Shown here one piece after another: positions 7,469-16,371 of a DNA stretch of 64,000 bases. Each line of letters opens with the position of its first letter. The stretch's first letter is position 1. The stretch is from the NCBI RefSeq assembly GCF_024612015.1, contig NZ_CP102512.1:4030001-4094000 (forward strand). The letters run 5' to 3'. The stretch is from Streptomyces sp. CA-210063 (lineage in GTDB: Bacteria; Actinomycetota; Actinomycetes; Streptomycetales; Streptomycetaceae). Made by a program: the position numbers and the translations under genes. The notes below the pieces were generated by a model. The model saw nothing but the letters and a program-made list of their open reading frames with translations. It ran no database searches and was not told the DNA's origin.

Positions 7469-10400
7469 GTGCGTACGAGCGACGAGATCTATCACCGGGT
7501 GCGCTGGGACGCCCGCTTCGACCCGGCCCGCTTCGTCCTGGGCGTCATGCAGCGCGGCGCCGACCCCAAGCGTGTCCCGCTGCCCGCCTTCGTGCCGGGC
7601 GGCGAGATCCCGTGGCACCGGGTGCTCTTCTTCGAGGCCGACGGCGAGGTGGTGTGGGACCGGACCACGGGCGTGGACCGGATCGACGCGACGGAGGCCG
7701 GGCGCGTACGGGAGGCGCGGCGGCTGCGCGCGCCGTTCTTCACGGCCCGCACGCCGTACGTCTGGGACCCCGAAGGCGAGGACTGGGCGCCCGCGCGCCC
7801 GCCCGGAGGCGCCGTCGCTCGGCCCAGGGGCTCAGCCGCCCAGCCTCGGGGTTCCGCCGCTCAGCCCCAGGGGCCCGCCGTACGGCCGGAAGGGTCCGCC
7901 GCTCGCCTCGGCGGTGTCCGGGTGCTGACCTGGAACACCCTCTGGGACCGGTACGACGCCGACCGCGTCGAGAGCGCCCGGCGCAGGCCGCTGCTGCTGC
8001 GGGCGCTGCGGGACGCCGACGTTGATGTGATCGCGTTGCAGGAGGTCGAGGCTGAGCTGCTGGACATGCTGGGCCGGGAGCCATGGGTACGGGCGGGCTG
8101 GACGCTCGGCACGGACCCCCGGGACCGGGACGGGGATGTGGACGCGTGCGGGCTGCTGATCCTGAGCCGGTTGCCGGTCCGCGAGGCGGCGTATCACGCG
8201 TTGGGCCCGCACAAGGCGGTGGCGGCCGTGGTCGTGGAGACGGACGCCGGGCACCTCGTGATCGCCGCGACCCACCTCAGCAGCGACCACTCCGAGCGCG
8301 GCGCCGACCGGCGGGCCGCCGAACTGGCCCGCATCGCCGCCGGGTTGGCACCTCTGGACGACGACCTGGTCCTGCTGGGCGACTTCAACGACGGCGGCGA
8401 CACCCCGCAGACCGTGCTCGGGATGCGCGACGCCTGGAGCGAGGCGCGCGGCGCCGACGACACGACACCGACGTTCGACCCCGGCACCAACCCGTTGGCC
8501 GCCATCTCCTCCCTGACCGGCCGGGTCTCCCGACTGGACCGGGTACTGCTGCGCTCGGGGAGCGGCGGCCTGCGGGCGCTCCGGGCCGAGTTGTACGGCG
8601 ACCGGCCCACGGCGGACGGCCTGTTCATCTCCGACCACTACGGGGTGCTGGCCGAGCTGACGACGGACACGGACACGGACACGGACACGGACACGGACGG
8701 GAACGGGGATGGAGACGGAGACGGAGGTGGGTACGGGAACGGGGACGGGCACGTGGACGCGCCGGCCGTCGCCCGCATCCTCGACGCTCGGCCGACGCCC
8801 CGTACGGCACTCGCGTGGCTGCCTCCCGAGGACCTGTGGCCGCCCCTCCAGGACATCCGCCGTGACCACGACCCACAGATCCACCGCTGGCCCCCGCATG
8901 TGAACCTGCTCTTCGGATTCGTACCGGAGCACATGTTCGAGCAGGCGGCAGCCATGCTGGCCGCCGCCCCCACGGCTCCCTTCGGCGCCCGGCTGGAGGG
9001 GGTGGACTGGTTCGGCCACCGGGACGACGCCACGGTCTGGCTCGACCCCGCGGCCGACGCCGAGGAGCCCTGGGCCCAGCTGCATCGGACCCTCGTAGAC
9101 GTGTTCCCCCACTGCCGCGGCCGCCGCCCGGGCTTCACCCCACACCTGAGCCTCGGCCGCACCACGGATCCCCACGCCCTCGCCGCCGACTGCGCGGCCC
9201 GGCTCGCCCCGATGCCGGTCCGGATCGGCGAGCTGGCCCTGCTGTCGCGGCGCGGGGAGGAGCCGATGCGGGTACGGGCGACGGTGACGCTGGGGACGGG
9301 AGAGATCCGCTGGGCACGGGAGGACGCCCGGCACGAGGCCATCACGGGAACCGGGAGCGCGGGGGCAGGCACAGCCGAGGCAGCCGCGACCGACCGCATC
9401 CTCCGCCACATCGCCGCCGCCCTGCCCGACGGCGTGGTCCACCTCGTCGGCTCCCGCCGCCTGGGCTGCGCCCTGCCCGGCGCTGATGTGGACCTGGTCG
9501 CGGCGCTGCCCGGCACGGCCGAACTCACCGCCGTACAGCTGAAGTTGAGCAAGGAAATCCCCCAGGCGACCGACGTGCGCGAGGTGATCGGGGCACGCGT
9601 ACCCGGCCTGCGACTGCGGGTCGACGGGCTGGACGTGGATCTCGCGGTCGTCGCCACGGGCGCACTGGACCCCGCCGAGGCGGTGGACCGCCGGGCCGAG
9701 CTGGGCGAGGCGGCGGCGATCGCGCTCAGCGCGGTGAGCGACGCCGACACGCTGCTCGCCGTCGTGGGCGCCCACGAGTCGGCCTTCGTCCGACTGGCCA
9801 CGCAGGTCAAGGCCTGGGCGAAGGCCCGAGGCCTGGACTCGGCGCCCTTCGGCGGGCTGCCGGGCCTGGCCTGGTCCGTCCTGGCGGCGCGGACGGCGAG
9901 CGAGGCCGGTGATCTGCCACCGGCCGATCTCCTACGGCACTTCTTCGCGACCTGGGCAGCCTGGGACTGGAAAGTCCCGGTGGGCGAACCCGCGGGCGAA
10001 CTGGTGGGCGGCGCCGGTCAGCCCCTTTCCCTGACCATCACGACGCCCTCCGCCCCCGTACGCCCCTGCACCGACCAGGTCACCCCGGGTATGCGTGACC
10101 TCATCACCCAAGAGCTGTTCCGCGCCTGGGAGTTGCTGGACGCCACCACCGACCCGTATCCATGGCCCGACCTGCTCTCGCCTCCCCCTCTGCACCGCCG
10201 CCACGCGGCCTGGGCGGTCCTGACGGTGGGCCCGGGCGTCGCGGACGAGGGCCGGGTACGAGGACGGATGCGGGCCCTCGTCACCGACCTCGCGACCGTG
10301 GCCCCCGACTGCCACGCCTGGCCCCGCCCCTTCACCACGGACCCCGTCCGCTACGCGATCGGCCTGGGTTCCACACCACCGGGCCCCGATCCCCTCGCGG

Positions 10401-10483
10401 CAGTCGCCGAACGCCGGCTGCGCGGACTGGCGGGGGTCACCCTGACGAGAGCGGAGGGAGGCGAGGTGCCTACCTTGCGCTGA
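7469..10483 (+). CDS. Multidomain RNA-end processing protein: MJ1316 + EEP phosphatase/nuclease + 2H phosphoesterase + poly(A)-polymerase-like
   Basis: 1004 residues from GTG 7469 (GAGGAAC just upstream). Residues 1-90: MJ1316/DUF504 domain, proposed to recognise cyclic-phosphate RNA ends (RVRWDARFDPARF, EIPWHRVLFF). Residues 100-145: repetitive Pro/Gly/Ser linker. Residues 150-400: endonuclease-exonuclease-phosphatase fold with WNTLWD, LQEVE, ATHLSSDH, GDFND and SDHYGVL intact. After an Asp/Thr repeat, residues 450-620 are a 2H phosphoesterase with motifs PHVNLLFG and PHLSLGRT. Residues 640-1004: nucleotidyltransferase GSRRLGCALPGADVDL plus DVDLAVV, then KAWAKARGLDS...GGLPG and FFATWAAWDWKVPV, which resemble the central domain of eukaryotic poly(A) polymerase. 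Together with the upstream ligase-kinase this predicts cyclic-phosphate healing, trimming, tailing and sealing. Substrate unknown. Confidence 0.85.
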   Translation: MRTSDEIYHRVRWDARFDPARFVLGVMQRGADPKRVPLPAFVPGGEIPWHRVLFFEADGEVVWDRTTGVDRIDATEAGRVREARRLRAPFFTARTPYVWDPEGEDWAPARPPGGAVARPRGSAAQPRGSAAQPQGPAVRPEGSAARLGGVRVLTWNTLWDRYDADRVESARRRPLLLRALRDADVDVIALQEVEAELLDMLGREPWVRAGWTLGTDPRDRDGDVDACGLLILSRLPVREAAYHALGPHKAVAAVVVETDAGHLVIAATHLSSDHSERGADRRAAELARIAAGLAPLDDDLVLLGDFNDGGDTPQTVLGMRDAWSEARGADDTTPTFDPGTNPLAAISSLTGRVSRLDRVLLRSGSGGLRALRAELYGDRPTADGLFISDHYGVLAELTTDTDTDTDTDTDGNGDGDGDGGGYGNGDGHVDAPAVARILDARPTPRTALAWLPPEDLWPPLQDIRRDHDPQIHRWPPHVNLLFGFVPEHMFEQAAAMLAAAPTAPFGARLEGVDWFGHRDDATVWLDPAADAEEPWAQLHRTLVDVFPHCRGRRPGFTPHLSLGRTTDPHALAADCAARLAPMPVRIGELALLSRRGEEPMRVRATVTLGTGEIRWAREDARHEAITGTGSAGAGTAEAAATDRILRHIAAALPDGVVHLVGSRRLGCALPGADVDLVAALPGTAELTAVQLKLSKEIPQATDVREVIGARVPGLRLRVDGLDVDLAVVATGALDPAEAVDRRAELGEAAAIALSAVSDADTLLAVVGAHESAFVRLATQVKAWAKARGLDSAPFGGLPGLAWSVLAARTASEAGDLPPADLLRHFFATWAAWDWKVPVGEPAGELVGGAGQPLSLTITTPSAPVRPCTDQVTPGMRDLITQELFRAWELLDATTDPYPWPDLLSPPPLHRRHAAWAVLTVGPGVADEGRVRGRMRALVTDLATVAPDCHAWPRPFTTDPVRYAIGLGSTPPGPDPLAAVAERRLRGLAGVTLTRAEGGEVPTLR
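8665..8697 (+). repeat. Hexanucleotide GGACAC repeat encoding Thr-Asp
   Basis: At least five direct copies of GGACAC encode an alternating Thr-Asp run between the EEP and 2H modules, followed by an Asp/Gly-rich stretch. It stays in frame, so copy changes would alter only linker length. Confidence 0.9.
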
Positions 10484-10560
10484 CGTACCGACCTTGCGCT
10501 GACGTACCGACCTTGCGCTGACGTACCGACCTGACACTGACGTACCGACCTGACACTGAG
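10475..10560. repeat. 19-bp tandem repeat overlapping the end of the RNA-repair gene
   Basis: Units of 19 bases (TTGCGCTGACGTACCGACC) start at 10475, 10494 and 10513. A fourth copy with TGACAC instead of TTGCGC starts at 10532, and a partial fifth at 10551. The first unit supplies the last codons and TGA stop of the upstream gene. The array fills most of the gap to the convergent xylanase gene. Confidence 0.95.
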
Positions 10561-10581
10561 GGACAAAGCCCCCTGGCCCGG

Positions 10582-11739
10582 TCAGCGCCCCGCAGCCAGC
10601 CCCTCCCGCAGCGCTCCGTACGCCGGCTTCCGCCCATACCCCTCATCCATCGGCGTCGCCGCGCCCTGGCCGTCGAACACCCCCGGCACCCACGAGTACT
10701 TGTCCGTGAACCCCCACACCGTGAACGACCTGCAACTCCGCGCCCCCAGGCACGCGTCCAGCAGCCTCCGGAAATAGCTCGCCTGGGTCGCGCGCTTCGC
10801 CGAGTCCGCCGGCAGGATCATCCGGACGTCGACCTCCGTGAACGCCGTCTGCATGCCCAGCGCCTCGAAGCGGGCGAGGTTCTCGGCGACCTGCCCCGGG
10901 AAGCCGTACTGGATCGCAAGGTGCCCCTGGATACCGAAGCCCTGCACCGGCACGCCCGCGGCCTTCAATTCCTTCGCCAGGTCGTAGTACGCCGTGGACT
11001 TCGCGTTGACGCCCTCCACGTTGTAGTCGTTGAGGAAGAGCTTGGCCTTGGGGTCGGCGGCGTGGGCCCAGCGGAAGGCGTCCGCGATGTAGGAGGGGCC
11101 GAGCTGCTGCAACCAGATCGAGTTCCGCAGGCTGCCGTCCTCCTCGAAGACCTCGTTGACCACGTCCCACTGCTGGATCCGGCCCTTGTACCGCTTCACC
11201 TCGGCGGTGATGTGGTCGCGGAGGATGCCGCGCAGCTCGGTCGCGTCGATCGACCCGTCCGCCACCCCCGCCGTCAGCCAGCCCGGCAGCTGGCTGTGCC
11301 ACACCAGGGTGTGGCCGCGGACGACCTGGCCGTGGGCGCGGGCGTAGCGGACGAGGTCGTCGGCGGGTTTCCAGTCGTACACCCCGCGCTGCGGCTCCAC
11401 CGACTCCCACTTCATGACGTTCTCGGCGGTCACGGAATCGAATTCGCGCGCCGTCGTTCTGCGGTACGTCCGGTCGTCCGCGAGGGCCGTCATGTCCACG
11501 GCCGTGCCGATGCGCACGCCGGCCCGGTCGGCGAGCGTCCGCAAGGACGGACCGTGCGCGGAGGCCGGCTGTACGGCCACACCCGTGGCCACCAGCGCCC
11601 CGGCGACCAGCGCGAGCACGGGCATCCGGAAGCGGTTCGTGTGCCACAGGTTCGACTGCCTCAGCTTCGTATGGCTCGGGTTCGAGTGCCTCAAGTTCGT
11701 GTGGCTCGGGTTCGAGTGCCTCAGGTTCGTGCGCCTCAT
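10582..11739 (-). CDS. Secreted endo-1,4-beta-xylanase, GH10
   Basis: 385 residues. GH10 signatures are complete: MKWESVEPQRG, GHTLVWHSQLPGW, the acid/base in WDVVNEVFEE (Glu196) and the nucleophile in TEVDVRM (Glu302), plus a C-terminal VWGFTDKYSWVP. There is no carbohydrate-binding module. The signal peptide is odd: residues 4-38 are a tandem repeat before the hydrophobic core PVLALVAGALVATGVAV and cleavage near ASA-HG. The start at 11739 has a GAGAGGACC ribosome site; the internal Met39 lacks a charged n-region. It lies 13 bases after the GH115 gene on the same strand, so the two probably form an operon that degrades glucuronoxylan outside the cell. Confidence 0.93.
   Translation of the reverse strand: MRRTNLRHSNPSHTNLRHSNPSHTKLRQSNLWHTNRFRMPVLALVAGALVATGVAVQPASAHGPSLRTLADRAGVRIGTAVDMTALADDRTYRRTTAREFDSVTAENVMKWESVEPQRGVYDWKPADDLVRYARAHGQVVRGHTLVWHSQLPGWLTAGVADGSIDATELRGILRDHITAEVKRYKGRIQQWDVVNEVFEEDGSLRNSIWLQQLGPSYIADAFRWAHAADPKAKLFLNDYNVEGVNAKSTAYYDLAKELKAAGVPVQGFGIQGHLAIQYGFPGQVAENLARFEALGMQTAFTEVDVRMILPADSAKRATQASYFRRLLDACLGARSCRSFTVWGFTDKYSWVPGVFDGQGAATPMDEGYGRKPAYGALREGLAAGR
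11641..11730 (-). repeat. 30-bp tandem repeat in the xylanase signal-peptide n-region
   Basis: Three 30-base units encode TNLRHSNPSH, TNLRHSNPSH and the diverged TKLRQSNLWH. They sit between the start codon and the hydrophobic core of the export signal. Confidence 0.9.
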
Positions 11740-11752
11740 CTGTGGTCCTCTC

Positions 11753-14700
11753 TCAGATCCGGTGGCTCTCCAGGGGCCCCAGATACGTCGGTGTCAGCCC
11801 ACCCGTGTCGATCACCAAGCGCTGCAGCACCACCGTCGGATCGACCATCCAGAACGTCAGGCGATGCACCCCGGGCCGCCCGATCGTGTGACGGGTCGCG
11901 GTGACATTGACGTTGTCCGAGGTGTTCCGCGCCCACTGCTTGTTCATCAGGCCGTCGTCCGCGCCCGTCACCGCGTGGATGTCGACCGTGCGCGGGGTGT
12001 CGTCACCGAAGGACACCGCGTACCGCAGACCACCCGTCGCCAACGCGGGATTCCGAGGCGAGACGTACGCCCAGACGGTGACCTCACCGGCCGACAGCAG
12101 GCCGACCTCGTACTCCAGCCGAGGCCCGGCACCCCCCGGGGTCTGGCGGGGCGCCGTCACCGGCCACGGCGTCAGCCCCGCGCCCGTACGGCCGATCCGC
12201 TCGATCCGCCGCCACCGGACCCGGCCGTCACGCGAGCCCACCGCCCGCGCACAGTGCTCCGCGTCGATCGCCACATACCCGCCCGCCTCGACGAACCCCC
12301 GCAGCCCGCGCGCCTCCCGGGCCGACGGCTTCTCCGCGACGGCCTTGACGGTCACCGAGGCCCCGGCACCGCTCACAGTCACGGAACCCTCGGCCCGACC
12401 ACCACCCGGCACCCGTCCCCAATCCACCCGGACCTCGACGCGTACCTGTTCCTCCACCCGCCCCCGCGACCGCTCCACCACCAGCCACGGCACCGACGCC
12501 TCGATCCGGTACTCGAAGGGCGTACGCCCCCGGTTGAACACCTCGATGTACTGCTGCGGCCGCGTCTGATACGGGCTGAACACCGGAAGCACCGCCTCCG
12601 CAGTGGAGCGAGGCCACCACTCCCCCGAGTCGTCCGCCCCGTCGACCGCCACCCCCAGCTCCGCGGCCTCCGGCACCTCGATCCGCCGCACCTTGGGGAA
12701 GATCTCGTCCGGCAGCGCCACGTTGTCCTTCTCCGGCTGCTGCCACCCGGCGTTCGGACCGTATCGCTCGACGTCCCCGTACCCGATGTGCGGCTGGGTC
12801 TGGAAGCCCCGCCACTTCCCGCCCGCCACCTCGGAGTTGAAGCGGTCGGCCAACGCGAAGTCCCGCTCCAGGCCCACCTCGGCGGCCGCCGCCCGGCCGT
12901 TCGTCGCCGCCCGCCCCTGCCCGGCGTAGAGCAGGTTCTCGAACTCCGCCTCCCGCAACCCGTACAGGTTCGCCGTGGCCAGCACCGCGTAGCCGACCAG
13001 CTCGAACCACGCGTCCTGGGCGCCCGCCGGAAGTCTCCTCGCCACCCGCTCCGCCCGCTTCGCCAGCGCCCGCCACTCCTCGGTGACGCGTTCCAGCTCC
13101 CGGTGGCCGAAGAAGAAGGGCGTCTCCTGGTCGTCGTAGACGACCTCACCGGTGTCCTCGGCCACCGTGATCCGCCGGTTGAGCAACTCGGGCTTGCGGC
13201 GTGCCTGAAGCTGTCCGTACGCGCTCAGCACCTCGGCGATCTCCGCGGCGGCGCCCGCCCCGAAGTTCTGCCGCGCGAACCCCCGCTCCCACTCCTCCAG
13301 GTTCTCCAGCTTCCAACGCGACGGATCCCAGGCGTAGTTGAGGAAGAACTCGGTCGGCAGCTCGTTCCCCTTCAGATCACCGACGTTCACCACCCACAGC
13401 CCGCGATTCCCATAGGAAGCCGCCTCGTGCAGCTGCTCCCACAGGTTCGCGAGGTTCGCCGTGTCGACCCATTTGTAGTTGCGCCCGACGCCGACGTAGT
13501 CGAAGTGGTAGTACAACCCGTAGCCCCCACGGCGTACGGGCTCCCCCGGATCCGGATGCTTACGGATGTTCCCCCAGTTGTCGTCGGTGAGGACGACCGT
13601 GACATCGTCCGGTGCCCGCAACCCCCGGTCCCAGTACCGCTGGACCTCCTTGTACAGCGTCCACACCTGCGGGGTCTCCGAGGCCGGCCTGCCCGTCACC
13701 TCCTCGATGATCTGCCGCTGGGTCTCGATGATCTCCTTCATCAGCTCGATGCCGTCACCGTCGGGGAGGCTCGTGTCGCCGTTGCCCCGCATGCCGAGGG
13801 TGACCACGCCCTCGAAGCCCTGGTCCACCATGCGCTGGATACCGGCCCGCCAGTACGCCTTGATCGCCTCGGCGTTACGGCGGTACGACCACTCCCCCGT
13901 CCCGCCGTACGGGTCGTGCCCGGGCACCGCGTGCCGGTTCCACTCCTCGATCCCCCGCATCATGGGCGCCTCATGAGACGTGCCCATGACAATCCCGTAC
14001 TCCGAAGCCCGCTCATGGTTCTCCGGGTCGTCCTCCGCGAAGGCCCTCCCCCACACCGCCGGCCAGACGTAGTTCCCCTTCAGCCGCAGCAACACCTCGA
14101 AGACCTTGGCCCAGAAGGCGGCGTTGAAGCCCCCGGGATGCCCGGGCGCCTTCCCGGGCCCGAAGTACGCCGGCGCCCACGTCCCGAGCGCCGGGTTCTC
14201 GTCGTTGATGAAGATGCCCCGGTACTTCACGGCCGGCGTCCCCTGGCTGAAGCGGCCCGGCCGCACGTACACCGCGTCCCGGTGGACCGGCGGCACGTCG
14301 TCCCACCAGTACCAGGGCGAGACTCCGATGCCGTACGACACGTCGTACGCGCCGAAGATCGTGCCGCGCGGATCGCTGCCCGCGACGACGAAGGCCCGCC
14401 GCACCCCCGGCATCGGCCGGTCGACGACCGTCTGCAGCGAGGTCTCCCATTTCCCCCGCACTCCGCCGACGTCCAGTTTCCCGGCGGCGATCAGCCCGTC
14501 GATCAGCGGACTGCGGCCGATGGTCCCCACCAGCACGACCTCGGGCCCGACCGCGTCCCCCGGCCGTACACCCGTCACCCGCTCGATGTCGTCACGGAGA
14601 TCCCCTGCGACCCGTACGACTCCGGGGTGATCCTCGGGGCTGACCACGACCGGGACCCCGACCAGCGCAAACGCCCCCGCCACGGGCGAGAAGGAGATGT

Positions 14701-14839
14701 ACGCCCCCGGATCCGTAGCCCTCAGGTCGGTGGCCCCCGAGTCGGACTCCGCCCACGCGCCCCCGGCCTGCGTCGACCACACCGGCACCGCGGCGACCCC
14801 GGCACCGAGCACGGCCCTACGGCTGACGTACCCAGACAT
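11753..14839 (-). CDS. GH115 xylan alpha-1,2-glucuronidase, secreted
   Basis: 1028 residues from ATG 14839, chosen because GGAGGGG lies just upstream and a GTG 15 bases earlier lacks a ribosome site. The N-terminus has a twin-arginine motif (SRRAVLGAG) and a hydrophobic stretch ending at GGAWA, so Tat export is likely. The body matches GH115: YGIGVSPWYWWDDVPP, KYRGIFINDENPAL, LLRLKGNYVWPAVW, MGTSHEAPMMRG, TLGMRGNGD and DDNWGNIRK. The C-terminal 300 residues contain beta-rich domains (FNRGRTPFEYRIEAS). The enzyme releases (4-O-methyl)glucuronic acid from xylan. It precedes the GH10 xylanase gene in a probable operon. Confidence 0.9.
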   Translation of the reverse strand: MSGYVSRRAVLGAGVAAVPVWSTQAGGAWAESDSGATDLRATDPGAYISFSPVAGAFALVGVPVVVSPEDHPGVVRVAGDLRDDIERVTGVRPGDAVGPEVVLVGTIGRSPLIDGLIAAGKLDVGGVRGKWETSLQTVVDRPMPGVRRAFVVAGSDPRGTIFGAYDVSYGIGVSPWYWWDDVPPVHRDAVYVRPGRFSQGTPAVKYRGIFINDENPALGTWAPAYFGPGKAPGHPGGFNAAFWAKVFEVLLRLKGNYVWPAVWGRAFAEDDPENHERASEYGIVMGTSHEAPMMRGIEEWNRHAVPGHDPYGGTGEWSYRRNAEAIKAYWRAGIQRMVDQGFEGVVTLGMRGNGDTSLPDGDGIELMKEIIETQRQIIEEVTGRPASETPQVWTLYKEVQRYWDRGLRAPDDVTVVLTDDNWGNIRKHPDPGEPVRRGGYGLYYHFDYVGVGRNYKWVDTANLANLWEQLHEAASYGNRGLWVVNVGDLKGNELPTEFFLNYAWDPSRWKLENLEEWERGFARQNFGAGAAAEIAEVLSAYGQLQARRKPELLNRRITVAEDTGEVVYDDQETPFFFGHRELERVTEEWRALAKRAERVARRLPAGAQDAWFELVGYAVLATANLYGLREAEFENLLYAGQGRAATNGRAAAAEVGLERDFALADRFNSEVAGGKWRGFQTQPHIGYGDVERYGPNAGWQQPEKDNVALPDEIFPKVRRIEVPEAAELGVAVDGADDSGEWWPRSTAEAVLPVFSPYQTRPQQYIEVFNRGRTPFEYRIEASVPWLVVERSRGRVEEQVRVEVRVDWGRVPGGGRAEGSVTVSGAGASVTVKAVAEKPSAREARGLRGFVEAGGYVAIDAEHCARAVGSRDGRVRWRRIERIGRTGAGLTPWPVTAPRQTPGGAGPRLEYEVGLLSAGEVTVWAYVSPRNPALATGGLRYAVSFGDDTPRTVDIHAVTGADDGLMNKQWARNTSDNVNVTATRHTIGRPGVHRLTFWMVDPTVVLQRLVIDTGGLTPTYLGPLESHRI

Positions 14840-14924
14840 GACACACCCCTCCACCCCGGTATTTGCTCAGCGGCATGACAAATAGTGAAGGGAGTGACCG
14901 GCGGGGGGAATGGGTCGTCACCGT

Positions 14925-14936
14925 CGAATAGTTTCG
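14925..14936. promoter_or_regulatory. Candidate operator upstream of the xylan operon
   Basis: CGAA-TAGT-TTCG is an inverted repeat about 90 bases before the GH115 start. It recalls CGAA/TTCG elements reported before Streptomyces xylan genes, but the match is loose. Confidence 0.25.
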
Positions 14937-14974
14937 AAGCCCGCACTGCGGATGCCCCGTCCCCGCACAGCGAA

Positions 14975-15006
14975 GAGGCCCGTACGACCGAAGTCGTACG
15001 GGCCTC
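14975..15006 (-). terminator. Terminator of the str operon after tuf
   Basis: A perfect 14-bp stem (GAGGCCCGTACGAC with GTCGTACGGGCCTC) around a CGAA loop lies 29 bases after the tuf stop. No U-tract, as is common in Streptomyces. Confidence 0.85.
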
Positions 15007-15034
15007 TCCAGAGACCTACCGGGTCAGTTCAAGA

Positions 15035-16228
<1,194 letters not shown>

Positions 16229-16371
16229 TGGGTCCTCCTGTGGAGTGGTTCTGGTACGCCTTACTCATCGGCGCCAGGTGATCTTTGCTGGGATGCCGCC
16301 CGCCGGGGTGTCCCCTTGCCGGGTGAGTCCCGGCGGTCGGTGTCAAGCCTAAAGCGTGTAAACGGGGTGTG

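Noticed and set aside
11414..14878. 1154-codon open frame opposite GH115
   Set aside because: Low-complexity Arg/Pro/His-rich translation; the opposite strand has complete GH115 and GH10 motifs.
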